Part shown: positions 8,507 through 18,855 of the stretch, one piece after another
Position numbering within the stretch: position 1 is the first letter of the stretch
How the letters are laid out: each line of letters begins with the position of its first letter
Assembly (NCBI RefSeq): GCF_905397435.1
Contig: NZ_CAJPVI010000002.1
Location: 124,001-188,000 of the forward strand
From: Cupriavidus numazuensis
GTDB lineage: Bacteria; Pseudomonadota; Gammaproteobacteria; Burkholderiales; Burkholderiaceae
Direction of reading: 5' to 3'
Length of the DNA stretch: 64,000 nucleotides
Notes under the pieces: model-generated
Seen by the model: the letters and a program-made list of their open reading frames with translations, nothing else
What the model was told of the DNA's origin: nothing
Databases searched by the model: none
Translations under genes and position numbers: made by a program

Positions 8507-9421
8507 TCACTCCGTGGCGACGTCCGATGGATGCTTCCAGGCGTCCCGGACCTGGTTCGACGGCAGCAGCGCGAGATTGATCTTGCGGCTGCCAATCGGC
8601 TGCTGGAACCAGTGCTTTTGCAGGGTCGTGATGCCCGTGCCCGCAAATGTGCTGGCCAGTGTCTGGTCGACGAACTGTTTCCACTCCGGGTCCGCTTTCG
8701 ACATCATCAGCGCGTTCTGTTCCGTCGAAAGCGCGGGGCCGACGATGACGAATTGCGACGGATCCTTGGCGCGGGCGCGCAGGCCGGCGAGCAGCACGTC
8801 GTCCATGACGAAGGCCTGTGCGCGGCCCGATTCGAGCAGCAGGAACGATTCGCCGTGGTCCTTGGCGTAGACGTCACGATAGCCGTATTGCTGCTTCAGG
8901 CGGCGCACATGGCGGTCGCCTGTGGAGCCGGCGCTGGTGACGACGGTCTTGCCACGCAGGTCTTCGAATGACTGGATGCCGGAATCGGCGCGTACCAACA
9001 TGCGTACGGTGGAAACGTAGTGCGACACGCTGAACGCCACCTGCTTCTGCCGTTCCAGTGAATTGGTGTTTGGCGCGCAGTCGAGGTCGACCAGGCCGTT
9101 GACCACGGCCGGGAAACGATTCTGCGGCGTGAGCGGCAGCCAGCGTACCTTGATGTCCTTCAGGCCCAGTTTCTGGCGGGCGGCCTCGGCCACGCGCAGG
9201 CACAGGTCGACGGCATAGCCGGCCGGCTGGCCCTTGTCATCGGCGAACGAGAACGGCAGCGCGGATTCGCGATAGCCGAGCACGATGGTGCCGCTGTCGC
9301 GGATCTTGTCCAGCACCGGGCTCTGCGCGCGGGCGCCGAGCGGAGACAGCGTGGCCACAGCCAGCAGCAGCGCGGTCAACGGGCGGAACAGGTTGGAGGC
9401 GGTAAGGCGGAAGGACGGCAT
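8507..9421 (-). CDS. Amino-acid ABC transporter substrate-binding protein (GltI/SBP family 3)
   Basis: Periplasmic binding protein of about 304 residues. A signal peptide (hydrophobic ~10-28, ending ARAQ) is followed by the family-3 bacterial extracellular solute-binding fold: VLGYRESALPFSF, GYAVDLC and the DLDCAPNTNS stretch typical of glutamate/aspartate binders, then TSAGSTGDRHVRRL. No permease or ATPase gene is adjacent, so it is an orphan that must use a transporter elsewhere or has a sensory role. Two further ATGs lie upstream in frame (9442, 9628); 9421 gives the normal family length but no start has a strong ribosome site. Confidence 0.82.
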   Translation of the reverse strand: MPSFRLTASNLFRPLTALLLAVATLSPLGARAQSPVLDKIRDSGTIVLGYRESALPFSFADDKGQPAGYAVDLCLRVAEAARQKLGLKDIKVRWLPLTPQNRFPAVVNGLVDLDCAPNTNSLERQKQVAFSVSHYVSTVRMLVRADSGIQSFEDLRGKTVVTSAGSTGDRHVRRLKQQYGYRDVYAKDHGESFLLLESGRAQAFVMDDVLLAGLRARAKDPSQFVIVGPALSTEQNALMMSKADPEWKQFVDQTLASTFAGTGITTLQKHWFQQPIGSRKINLALLPSNQVRDAWKHPSDVATE

Positions 9422-9690
9422 AGGAAACGGGCAGGGCGTCATGACGCCGGTTGCAGCAAAGTCGCAAGGGTATACCCGCACGCCTGAATGCGGAACGATA
9501 ACTTTTTTATAAGCAAATGCCTCGCGGAGAAGACATGAGCAGCAGATGCGCGCCAGGCGTCCCCACGCGAGCCGCACATATTGACGAATTGTGTAACGAT
9601 TACTCAATTTGTGACAAATAAGCCGCATATTGTTTCGGCGAAGGCGGTAAAATCCGGCCCATTCCGCTTATTTGCAACGTTCTTATAACA

Positions 9691-10785
9691 ATGAGCCCCC
9701 GTCCTTCGCGCCTGGCGTGCATTGACGCCCTGAAGGCGGTCAGTTCACAGCTGATCGTGCTTCATCACCTGGCGTTCTACGGCCCCATGTCCGACGCTGC
9801 CTACTCGCTGGCGCCCGACATGCTGGACTGGCTGTCACAGTACGCCCGTATCGCGGTGCAGGTCTTCCTGGTCGTCAGCGGCTTTCTGGCAGCGCGCAGC
9901 CTCGCGCCGCAAGGGCGCCTGACGATTCGCCAGCATCCGTTGGTCGCTGTCTGGCGCCGCTACCAGAAACTGGTCACGCCCTATGCCGCGGCGATCCTTA
10001 TCAGCATCGCGGGGGCAGCCATCGCGCGTACGTGGATGGTCCACGAGTCGATTCCGGCGCCACCGCACCTGATGCAGTTCCTTGCCCATGTGCTGCTGCT
10101 GCATAACGTGCTCGACGTCGATGCCTTGTCGGCGGGCGTCTGGTATGTCGCGATCGACCTCCAGTTGTTCGCGCTGCTGGTGACCGCGCTGTGGCTGGCC
10201 CGTGGCGTGTCGGGCCAGGGCGCGCGGGCCGGCGTCGTGCTGGTGTCGGCGCTGGCGGTGGCCTCGCTGTTCTGGTTCAACCGCGATGCGTCGTGGGACA
10301 TCTGGGCGGTGTACTTCTTCGGCGCCTATGGCATGGGCACGCTTGCGTACTGGGCATCCAATCCGGAGCGCTCGGCGATTCCGCTGCTGCTGCTGCTGGG
10401 GGCGATGGGGCTGGCTGCGCTGATCATCGATTTCCGCCTGCGCATCGCCGTGGCGCTGGCGACTGCCGTGCTGCTCGCGGTGGCGAGGCGCGAAGGCTGG
10501 CTCGAGCGCTGGCCGCGCGCGGCGGTCGTGGGCTTCTTTGGCCGCATCTCGTATTCGGTGTTTCTGGTGCATTTCCCGATCTGCCTTGTCGTGAACGCAG
10601 TGGTTTCGCACCTCGCCCCCGGCCAACCGGTGATCAACGCACTGGGTATGTTGCTGGCCTGGGTAGCGAGCAATGTGGCCGGATCCTTGTTCCACCGTTA
10701 TGTAGAAAGCACCAGTCCGTTCGCGGCCCTGCGCGGGATGCTGGCGGGCGGCCGTCGCGGGACGGCCGGAGAATCGACGACGTAG
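9691..10785 (+). CDS. Membrane acyltransferase (acyltransferase family 3, OafA-like)
   Basis: A 364-residue polytopic protein with about ten hydrophobic helices over its whole length and the family opening (RLACIDALKAVSSQLIVLHHL) where the conserved histidine pair sits at ~25-26. Such proteins O-acylate surface sugars, peptidoglycan or exported small molecules at the inner membrane. There is no C-terminal SGNH domain. It stands alone with its own terminator, so the substrate cannot be told from context. Confidence 0.78.
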   Translation: MSPRPSRLACIDALKAVSSQLIVLHHLAFYGPMSDAAYSLAPDMLDWLSQYARIAVQVFLVVSGFLAARSLAPQGRLTIRQHPLVAVWRRYQKLVTPYAAAILISIAGAAIARTWMVHESIPAPPHLMQFLAHVLLLHNVLDVDALSAGVWYVAIDLQLFALLVTALWLARGVSGQGARAGVVLVSALAVASLFWFNRDASWDIWAVYFFGAYGMGTLAYWASNPERSAIPLLLLLGAMGLAALIIDFRLRIAVALATAVLLAVARREGWLERWPRAAVVGFFGRISYSVFLVHFPICLVVNAVVSHLAPGQPVINALGMLLAWVASNVAGSLFHRYVESTSPFAALRGMLAGGRRGTAGESTT

Positions 10786-10834
10786 CAGCCTGTCGTCTTG
10801 TCGGCGTCGCATGGCGCGGACAGGCAGTGCAGTC

Positions 10835-10872
10835 AAAGCGGCACGCGGCCACTACGGCGCGTGCCGCTTTTT
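10835..10872 (+). terminator. Rho-independent terminator after the acyltransferase gene
   Basis: Arms AAAGCGGCACGC (10835-10846) and GCGTGCCGCTTT (10859-10870) form a 12-bp stem with a 12-base loop, followed by further T residues. Confidence 0.8.
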
Positions 10873-10978
10873 CGTGGTGCGCATGCACCACGAGTGTCGG
10901 CGATGGCCGCACGCCGCCTGTGCACGTGAGGTGGCGTTGCCAGCGTGCGACGACCCACGCACGGGGTTGAAACGGGCT

Positions 10979-11008
10979 TTGGGTGATGGCACGGAGATTG
11001 CCTAGTAT
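10979..11008 (+). promoter_or_regulatory. Possible sigma70 promoter of the uracil catabolism operon
   Basis: A weak -35 TTGGGT (10979-10984) and a good -10 TAGTAT (11003-11008) are separated by 18 bases. Transcription would start near 11015, immediately before the palindromic operator, which fits repression by steric block. The -35 match is poor, so this is tentative. Confidence 0.4.
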
Positions 11009-11020
11009 GGAATCGTAAAC

Positions 11021-11036
11021 CTGACCATTTGGTCAG
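11021..11036. promoter_or_regulatory. RutR-type operator palindrome
   Basis: CTGACCATTTGGTCAG is a perfect inverted repeat around a two-base centre. Its core TGACCA-N2-TGGTCA equals the core of the E. coli RutR consensus. The operon at 11064 encodes a RutR-like protein as its fourth gene. Outer repeats TGGAATC (11008-11014) and GATTCCA (11037-11043) flank it asymmetrically. Uracil or thymine would be the expected inducer. Confidence 0.75.
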
Positions 11037-11063
11037 GATTCCATCAAGGAATCGAGAGGTGTC

Positions 11064-12298
<1,235 letters not shown>

Positions 12299-12302
<4 letters not shown>

Positions 12303-13603
12303 GCACGTATCCCGAAGCGGACCGGCCCGAAGGGCCGGCCGACGGTCTCGGCAGTGGCTGGTACAGTCCGGTACCGGCGGGGCATCCGGCCGCGGCGCTG
12401 CTGTGCGCCGAAGCGGTACGCACGCATTGTGCGGCAATTACGGAGCACGTGGCAGCCGGCCAGTCCGAACTGTTCACCTGGCATCCCGATCGCGTGCATG
12501 CGATTGCCGACTACGTGGCCAGCACCATTCGGCAGCGTTATCCGGACCTGCGGGTGCCGTACCACAGCCGCTGGCGCCATTTTGAAAGCGGTGGCTCCGG
12601 CGAGCGGCTGGATCGCTGGCACATCCTGTGCGAGCGCGCGGCGCTGAGCGGTCCCGAGCATCGCGAGGACCGCGCACGGATCGGCATCGACCTGGTCATC
12701 CCCAGCGTGCTGCTCGACGCCGGGGCTGGTCCTGACTGGCGCTACCGCGATCCGGCCAGCGACCTGATCCTGACGCGTTCGGAAGGGCTGGGCGTGGCGA
12801 GCTTCGACCTGTTCGCGCGTGGCGGCTTCTCCGCCGAGCCCGGCGATCCGCTGCGTGCCGATGCCGAACGGCTGATGCGCATCGATGCGTCCAGCATCGC
12901 CACCGCGTTCCAGGTCGCGCAGCACAATCCGCTGGTAGGCCTGGAAGGGCGCGCGGGTCTGCTGCGCCGCCTTGGTGAAGTCATGCAGGCCACGCCGGCA
13001 GTGTTCGGCACGCCGGCGCGGCTTGGCAACCTGTTCGACTACCTGAAGGCGAATGCGGTCAACGAGCGCATCGAAGCGAGCTTCATCCTGAAGACGCTGC
13101 TGGTGGCGCTGGGGCCGGTGTGGCCGGGACGGGTCGTGCTCGACGGCGTGTCGCTCGGCGATACCTGGCGCCACGCTGCCGCGCCGGGCGGTCTGGTGCC
13201 GTTCCACAAGCTGACCCAGTGGCTGACCTATTCGCTGCTGGAGCCGCTGGAGGACGCCGGGCTGGTCGTCACCGGCCTGGAGGCGCTGACGGGGCTGCCG
13301 GAATATCGCAACGGCGGCCTGCTGTTCGACTTCGAGTTGATGGTGCCGCGCGACCCGGCGTTCGCCGAGGTGGCGCACGAGGTGCAGGAGCCCGTCATCG
13401 TCGAATGGCGCGCCTTGACCGTGACCGGCCTGGATCTGGTGGCCGACGGCGTGCGCCAGGCGCTCGGCTTGTCGGAAGCGGACTTCCCGCTGGCGCGCGT
13501 GCTGGAAGGCGGCACCTGGGCGGCGGGGCGGCGCATTGCCGCCAAGCGCAGGCCTGGTGGTCCGCCACCGTTCGCGATCAACAGCGACGGCACGGTGTTC
13601 TGA
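12299..13603 (+). CDS. DUF1688 family protein, URC4 homologue
   Basis: A 434-residue soluble protein of the DUF1688 family. The family's yeast member URC4 is essential for uracil catabolism by the URC pathway, but its reaction is not firmly known. Family-like features include the SRWRHFE segment with E after an RHF motif (~80-87), the RIGIDLVIPSVLLDAGAGPDWRY block (~123-145) and the LPEYRNGGLLFD block (~335-346). It overlaps the URC1-like gene by four bases, so the two are probably translationally coupled. No signal peptide or membrane segment. Calling it a RibA partner is inference from genomic pairing. Confidence 0.85.
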
Positions 13604-13630
13604 GCGCCACGGCCGTGCAGCAACGCTTGC

Positions 13631-13654
13631 CCGCCGGATGATTCCATCCGGCGG
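13631..13654 (+). other. Intra-operon RNA hairpin
   Basis: CCGCCGGATG (13631-13640) and CATCCGGCGG (13645-13654) form a perfect 10-bp stem with the loop ATTC in the 98-base gap between the DUF1688 gene and upp. There is no T-run, so it is unlikely to be a strong terminator. It may stabilise or process the polycistronic mRNA and change the ratio of enzymes to Upp and regulator. Confidence 0.6.
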
Positions 13655-13701
13655 TGCAGTCCCTGATTCCCTCGCCAGTCCCATTGCATAGGAGCGTCAC
13701 C

Positions 13702-14385
13702 ATGAACGACATGTCTGCCGTCCCCGTGGCTCCGGCCGAAGCCGCCAACGCACCGGCCGCCTCCGTGCTGGTGGTCGACCACCCGCTGGTCCAGCACAAG
13801 GTCACGCTGGCGCGCAGCGAGGAGACCACGACCGACAATTTCCGCCGGCTCGTGCGGGAAATCAGCCAGCTCCTGACCTACGAAGCCACGCGCGACCTGC
13901 CGATGGAAACCATCGCGATCAAGACGCCGATCGCGCCAACGCAATCGCCGGTACTGGCGGGCAAGAAGCTCTGCCTGGTGTCGATCCTGCGGGCGGGCAA
14001 TGGCTTCCTCGATGGCATGCTGGAACTGCTGCCCGCCGCGCGCGTCGGGCATATCGGCCTGTACCGGGACCCGGAAACGCTGGAGCCGGTCGAGTACTAC
14101 TTCAAGATGCCCGAGGATATCCAGGAGCGGATGGTGATCGTCGTGGACCCGATGCTGGCCACGGGCAATTCCGCGATTGCCGCGCTCAACCGCCTCAAGG
14201 AGAGCGGTGTGAGCATGCTGAAATACGTCTGCCTGATTGCGTCGCGCCCGGGCCTGAAGGCGCTGCAGGCCGCGCATCCGGACGTTGCCATCGTCACGGC
14301 GGCCATCGACGAGGAGCTGAACGAGCATGGCTATATCGTGCCCGGACTCGGCGATGCCGGGGACCGCCTCTACGGCACACGGTGA
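13702..14385 (+). CDS. upp: Uracil phosphoribosyltransferase
   Basis: Converts uracil and PRPP to UMP and pyrophosphate. The 227-residue protein has the PRPP-binding loop [14 protein letters not shown] (~148-161) and the uracil-binding C-terminus [17 protein letters not shown]. In this operon it probably supplies UMP as the true entry compound for the URC enzymes, paralleling the phosphoribosyltransferase of the yeast pathway. The ATG at 13702 is chosen for TAGGAGCGTCACC upstream; an N-terminal 30-residue low-complexity Ala/Pro/Val stretch precedes the conserved domain. Its TGA overlaps the regulator start (TGATG). Confidence 0.92.
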   Translation: MNDMSAVPVAPAEAANAPAASVLVVDHPLVQHKVTLARSEETTTDNFRRLVREISQLLTYEATRDLPMETIAIKTPIAPTQSPVLAGKKLCLVSILRAGNGFLDGMLELLPAARVGHIGLYRDPETLEPVEYYFKMPEDIQERMVIVVDPMLATGNSAIAALNRLKESGVSMLKYVCLIASRPGLKALQAAHPDVAIVTAAIDEELNEHGYIVPGLGDAGDRLYGTR

Positions 14386-15086
14386 TGGACGGCCCCGCGG
14401 TTGCCGCGGCGCGCCGACTGCCGCTGGCGCGCGACGCCAGCGTCGGACGCATCCGGCAGGAGAACGAAGCCATGATCCTGCGCGCGGCCGAGCACGTGTT
14501 TGCACGCGCCGGGTTCGCGGGCGCGACCATGGCCGAGATCGCAGTGCGCGCCGGTGTGCCCAAATCGAACCTCCACTACTACTTCAGAACGAAGCAGGCG
14601 CTGTACCGCGCGGTGCTCGCGCATACGCTGCAGCTCTGGCTGTCTGAGACCGAGGCGATCCGCGCGGAGTTACCGCCCGAGGTCGCGCTCGAACAGTACA
14701 TTCGCGCCAAGATGCGCCTGTCGGCGAGCCATCCTGATGCCTCGCGCGTATTCGCCAACGAACTCCTGCACGGCGCGCCGGAGATCGGCGAAGTCCTGCG
14801 CCACGCGCTGCGCGAACTGGTCGCGCACAAGTCGGATGTGATCCGCCACTGGATCGCCACGGGCCAGATGGCGAGCGTGGATCCGCAACACCTGTTCTTC
14901 ACGATCTGGGCGGCGACCCAGACCTACGCCGATTTCGAATCGCAGATCTGCGCCGTGCTTGGTGTGAGCCGACTGGGCCGGCGCGATTTCGAACTGGCCA
15001 CCGAACACCTGGTGGCGTTGCTGCTGCGAGGCTGCGGACTGCTGCCCGTGAGCGCACAGTTGGCGCAGGACATAACAACACCGTAG
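14385..15086 (+). CDS. TetR family repressor, RutR-like
   Basis: A 233-residue regulator. The N-terminal TetR helix-turn-helix is at ~27-75 (ILRAAEHVFARAGFAGATMAEIAVRAGVPKSN, then LHYYFRTKQALY). The C-terminal half matches the RutR ligand domain closely, with the segments SRVFANELLHGAP, IDPQHLxF-like VDPQHLFFTIWA and QTYADFESQI. RutR in E. coli binds uracil/thymine and controls the Rut pathway. Here the regulator is inside a URC operon, and a RutR-type palindrome lies 28 bp before the first gene, so autoregulation is likely. The ATG at 14385 is chosen over GTG at 14382 for the stop-start overlap. Confidence 0.86.
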   Translation: MDGPAVAAARRLPLARDASVGRIRQENEAMILRAAEHVFARAGFAGATMAEIAVRAGVPKSNLHYYFRTKQALYRAVLAHTLQLWLSETEAIRAELPPEVALEQYIRAKMRLSASHPDASRVFANELLHGAPEIGEVLRHALRELVAHKSDVIRHWIATGQMASVDPQHLFFTIWAATQTYADFESQICAVLGVSRLGRRDFELATEHLVALLLRGCGLLPVSAQLAQDITTP

Positions 15087-15107
15087 TACTCATCACAGTA
15101 GTACTCA
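15083..15107. repeat. Direct repeat GTAGTACTCA x2 upstream of the BMP gene
   Basis: GTAGTACTCA occurs at 15083-15092 and 15098-15107, 15 bp apart, in the 39-base gap between the regulator gene and the transporter binding-protein gene. It could be a binding site or chance; each copy contains the palindrome GTAC. Confidence 0.55.
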
Positions 15108-15125
15108 AACCAGGGAGGGAGAACC

Positions 15126-16133
15126 ATGAATGCTGGACGCAATCGCAGGACCTGGCTGAAGCTGGCCGCCGCAGGCGCCGCCGTGGCCGCCATCGGCGCA
15201 ATGCCGCTGGCCCACGCGCAAGCGAAGCTGAAGGTGGCTGCGGTCTACACCGTGCCGGTCGAGCAGCAGTGGGTGTCGCGCATCCACAAGGCGCTCAACG
15301 AGGCCAAGGGCCGCGGCGAAGTCGACTATGTGTTCTCCGAAAGCGTCTCCAATGCCGACTATGAACGTGTACTGCGCCAGTATGCGGAGCAGGGCGCGGC
15401 GCTGATCGTCGGCGAATCGTTCGCGGTGGAAGCGGCTGCGCGCAAGGTGGCCAAGGACTATCCGAAGACGGCGTTCCTGATGGGGTCTTCGGGCAAGCCG
15501 CAGGCGCCCAACTTCTCGGTGTTCGACAACTACATCCAGGAACCGTCGTACCTGACTGGAATGATCGCCGGCGGCATGACCAAGACCAACCATATCGGCA
15601 TGGTGGGCGGCTATGCGATTCCGGAGGTCAACCGCCTGATGCATGCGTTCATGGAGGGCGCCCGCTCGGTCAATCCGAAGGTGAAGTTCACCGTCAGCTT
15701 CATCGGCTCCTGGTTCGATCCGCCCAAGGCGAAGGAAGCGGCGTTCGCGATGATCGACAAGGGCGCCGACGTACTGTACGCGGAGCGCTTCGGCGTGTCC
15801 GATGCCGCCAAGGAGCGCGGCAAGCTCGCGATCGGCAATGTCATCAACACGCAACCGCAGTATCCGGCCACGGTCGTGGCGTCGGCGCTGTGGAACATGG
15901 AGCCGACCATCGGCGCGGCGCTGTCGAAGGTCAAGGCCGGGCAGTTCAAGAGCGAGGACTACGGCCAGTATTCGCTGATGAAGCACAAGGGCGCCGAACT
16001 CGCGCCGCTCGGGACGTTCGAGGGCAAGGTGCCGGCCGACCTGATGGTCAAGGTGCGCGCGAAGGAGAAAGCCATCCTCGACGGCAAGGACACCGTGAAG
16101 GTGGTCGAGACGGAGCCGAAGTCCACACCGTAA
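15126..16133 (+). CDS. BMP family ABC transporter substrate-binding protein (nucleobase/nucleoside)
   Basis: A 335-residue periplasmic binding protein of the basic membrane protein (PnrA-like/Med) family, which binds nucleosides or nucleobases. Signal sequence NRRTWLKLAAAG...AHAQA has a twin-arginine-like motif (RRTWLK), so Tat export is possible. Family blocks include VPVEQQWVSRIHKAL (~39-53), ESFAVEAAARKVAKDYP, and GYAIPEVNRLMHAFMEGARS. A strong ribosome site AGGGAGGGAGAACC precedes the ATG. Its position after upp and before two permeases and CodA suggests uracil, cytosine or their nucleosides as cargo. Confidence 0.86.
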   Translation: MNAGRNRRTWLKLAAAGAAVAAIGAMPLAHAQAKLKVAAVYTVPVEQQWVSRIHKALNEAKGRGEVDYVFSESVSNADYERVLRQYAEQGAALIVGESFAVEAAARKVAKDYPKTAFLMGSSGKPQAPNFSVFDNYIQEPSYLTGMIAGGMTKTNHIGMVGGYAIPEVNRLMHAFMEGARSVNPKVKFTVSFIGSWFDPPKAKEAAFAMIDKGADVLYAERFGVSDAAKERGKLAIGNVINTQPQYPATVVASALWNMEPTIGAALSKVKAGQFKSEDYGQYSLMKHKGAELAPLGTFEGKVPADLMVKVRAKEKAILDGKDTVKVVETEPKSTP

Positions 16134-16181
16134 GCGTGCTGCGGCGATTCCATGCGGATCGCCCTTCTTCCTTTCGTTTCC

Positions 16182-17774
16182 ATGTCCCTGCCCACATCGC
16201 CGCCGGTGCTCCGCATGGCCGGCATCAGCAAGCGCTTTGGCGCCTTGCTCGCCAACGACGACATCACGCTCGAACTCGCGCGCGGCGAGGTGCTCGCGCT
16301 GCTCGGCGAGAACGGCGCCGGCAAGAGCACGCTGGTGAATATCCTGTTCGGCCACTACGTGGCCGATGCCGGCCATGTCGAGATCGACGGCGAGGCCTTG
16401 CCCCCGGGCAATCCGCGCGCCGCGCTGGCGGCGGGGATCGGCATGGTGCACCAGCACTTCACGCTCGCCGACAACCTGTCGGTGCTCGACAATATCCTGA
16501 TCGGCACGGAGCCGCTTTGGCGCTGGCGGCAAGGCCGGCGCGCGGCGCGTGCGCGGGTGGAGGAACTGTCGCGCCGTTTCGGACTGGCCGTGCAGCCGCA
16601 CGCGCGCGTGGGTGCGCTGTCGGTGGGCGAGCGCCAGCGTGTGGAGATCATCAAGGCGCTCTATCGCGGCGCGCGCGTGCTGATCCTCGATGAGCCGACT
16701 GCCGTGCTGACCCCGCAGGAGGCCGACAGTCTGTTTGCCACGCTGGCCCAGCTGATTGCCGACGGCATGTCGGTCATCTTCATCAGCCACAAGCTCGACG
16801 AGGTGTTGCGTGTCTCGCACCGCGTGGCCGTGCTGCGCGGGGGCCGGCTCGTGGCAACGCGCGCTGCCGATGCCACGTCGCGCGCGGAGCTGGCCGAGCT
16901 GATGGTCGGCCGCGCTGTGCAGATGCCGGCCCGCACACGGTCCGATGCGCGCGATGCGGCGGAGATGCTTGCCGATCTGGCGCAAGTAAGCGTGCCGGCT
17001 GCGGTGGGGCACGTCGCGCTGCATGATGTATCGCTGTCGCTGCGCAGCGGGGAAATCGTCGGTATTGCCGGCGTGGCGGGCAACGGGCAGGTCACGCTGG
17101 CAGAGGTTATGAGCGGCATGCTCGCACCGGCGTCGGGTACGGTGACAATCGCAGGCCACGCCATGCCGGCCGATCCGCAGCGCTGGATTGCGGCCGGCGT
17201 GGCACGCGTACCTGAGGATCGCCACGCACAGGGCGCGGTTGGCGAACTCGCCGTATGGGAGAACGCCATCGCGGAGCAGCTCGGCCAGCCCGGCTTCACA
17301 CGCGCCGGCGTAATCCGCCGCGGTGCTTCGCGGCGTTTCGCGCGCGAGCTGGTGTCGCGCTTCGACGTGCGTGGCGGCGGCATCGACGCGCCCACGCGCA
17401 CGCTGTCTGGCGGCAATATGCAGAAGCTGATCCTCGGGCGGGCGCTCTCGGTGGCCGGCGAGGGCCGCGTGCCCCGCGTCGTCGTGGCGAGCCAGCCGAC
17501 GTGGGGACTCGATATCGGCGCGGTCGCCTATGTCCACCGGCAACTGCTGGACGCAGCCGACGCTGGCGCCGCAGTGCTGCTGATCTCCGAAGACCTGGAC
17601 GAACTGATGGCACTGGCCGATCGCATCGCGGTGATGCATCGCGGGCGCCTGACCGAAGCGCGCCCCGCGCAGGCGTGGACACTAGCGACACTCGGTCTTG
17701 CGATGGCGGGATCGGATGCGGCGCCGGCCGGAGCGGCGGCATCTGGCGGCACGGAGGTATGCGATGCGGCTTGA
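16182..17774 (+). CDS. BMP-type ABC transporter ATP-binding protein (double ABC domain)
   Basis: Energises the nucleobase/nucleoside importer. About 530 residues with two fused ABC domains, as in RbsA/YufO types. Domain 1 is canonical: GENGAGKST, LSVGERQRVEI and VLILDEPTAVLT. Domain 2 is degenerate at Walker A (GVAGNGQVT), has LSGGNMQKLILGRAL and a Walker B of VVVASQPTWGLDIG where the acidic residues of LDEP are replaced by AS-Q. Degeneration of the second site is normal for this family. An upstream in-frame ATG at 16152 is possible; neither start has a clear ribosome site. Confidence 0.88.
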   Translation: MSLPTSPPVLRMAGISKRFGALLANDDITLELARGEVLALLGENGAGKSTLVNILFGHYVADAGHVEIDGEALPPGNPRAALAAGIGMVHQHFTLADNLSVLDNILIGTEPLWRWRQGRRAARARVEELSRRFGLAVQPHARVGALSVGERQRVEIIKALYRGARVLILDEPTAVLTPQEADSLFATLAQLIADGMSVIFISHKLDEVLRVSHRVAVLRGGRLVATRAADATSRAELAELMVGRAVQMPARTRSDARDAAEMLADLAQVSVPAAVGHVALHDVSLSLRSGEIVGIAGVAGNGQVTLAEVMSGMLAPASGTVTIAGHAMPADPQRWIAAGVARVPEDRHAQGAVGELAVWENAIAEQLGQPGFTRAGVIRRGASRRFARELVSRFDVRGGGIDAPTRTLSGGNMQKLILGRALSVAGEGRVPRVVVASQPTWGLDIGAVAYVHRQLLDAADAGAAVLLISEDLDELMALADRIAVMHRGRLTEARPAQAWTLATLGLAMAGSDAAPAGAAASGGTEVCDAA

Positions 17775-18855
17775 GGCCCGGCCAACGGTTTCGCGCGTGG
17801 CGCTGGTGGCCGCACCGGTAGGCGCCGTGGCAGCCACCTTGCTGATCTGCGCACTGCTGGTCACGTGGGCCGGTGCGCCGGTCGGGCGGGCTTACCTGTC
17901 GCTGCTCCAGGGCGGTTTCGGCTCGCGCTTTGCGTGGTCGGAAACGCTGACGCGCGCCACGCCGCTGATGCTGACCGGACTCGCGGTGGCGGTGGCGTTC
18001 CGCGCGCGGCTGTTCAATATCGGTGCCGAGGGGCAGCTCTATCTCGGTGCGCTTGCCGCCGTTGCCGTGGGCGGCCAAGTCGACGGCGGCGCCGCGCCAT
18101 GGGCCGCGCAGTTGCCGGCGGGCTTGCTGTTCGTGCTGATGGTGGCGGCCGGCATGCTCGCGGGGGCGCTGCTGCTGCTCGGCCCCGCGTGGCTCAAGCT
18201 GAGGCTCGGTGTCGATGAGGTGGTGACCACGCTCTTGCTGAATTTCATCGTGCTGCTGCTGGTGTCGTGGATGCTCGACGGACCGATGAAGGATCCGCTG
18301 GCGATGGGGTGGCCGCAGTCCGTGGCCTTGCTGCCTGACATGGAGCTGTCCCGTCTCATGGAGCGTTCGCGCGTGCACAGCGGCCTGCTGGCAGCCTGTG
18401 CGCTGGCAGTGGCCGTGTGGGGGATGAACCGCTACACCGTGTTTGGCTTGCAGATGCGCGCAGTCGGCGCCAATGCGCGCGCAGCCGCATTTGCGGGCAT
18501 GCCGGTGGGCCGCGTGACCTTGCTGGCCGCGCTGTTGTCTGGCGCGCTGGCGGGCCTTGCCGGCGTGGTGGAAGTGGCGGGACGCACGAGCTACCTCACG
18601 CTCGACATGTCGCCGGGCTACGGCTATGCGGGCGTCGTCATCGCCATGCTTGCCGGGCTGAATCCGCTGGGCGTCGTAGCGGCATCGGTCTTCGTAGCTG
18701 GCGTGCTGGTCGGGGCCGATGGCATGAGCCGCGCGGTCGGCGTGCCCAACGCCATTGCGGACGTGATCGTCGCAGTGGCGCTGCTGACCATGCTGATCGC
18801 GACCATGCTGACGCGCTACCGCATCCGGCTCGACCGGGTGCGCGGGGTGGCCTGA
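17764..18855 (+). CDS. BMP-type ABC transporter permease (YufP-like)
   Basis: A 363-residue inner-membrane subunit with about nine to ten helices, belonging to the BPD_transp_2 family (RbsC/YufP). Diagnostic stretch: FRARLFNIGAEGQLYLGALAA near residues 79-98 and AFAGMPVGRVTLLAALLSGALAGLAG (~240-265). The ATG at 17764 overlaps the ATPase gene by 11 bp and has GGAGGTATGCG upstream. Its stop overlaps the second permease start (TGATG), so the two permeases are made in step and probably form a heterodimer. Confidence 0.87.
   Translation: MRLEARPTVSRVALVAAPVGAVAATLLICALLVTWAGAPVGRAYLSLLQGGFGSRFAWSETLTRATPLMLTGLAVAVAFRARLFNIGAEGQLYLGALAAVAVGGQVDGGAAPWAAQLPAGLLFVLMVAAGMLAGALLLLGPAWLKLRLGVDEVVTTLLLNFIVLLLVSWMLDGPMKDPLAMGWPQSVALLPDMELSRLMERSRVHSGLLAACALAVAVWGMNRYTVFGLQMRAVGANARAAAFAGMPVGRVTLLAALLSGALAGLAGVVEVAGRTSYLTLDMSPGYGYAGVVIAMLAGLNPLGVVAASVFVAGVLVGADGMSRAVGVPNAIADVIVAVALLTMLIATMLTRYRIRLDRVRGVA

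Noticed and set aside
15105..17639. An 844-codon open frame on the minus strand opposite the BMP binding-protein and ATPase genes
   Set aside because: It is a shadow of well-matched plus-strand genes in high-GC DNA. Its translation is His/Arg/Gln rich, with no domain and no ribosome site.
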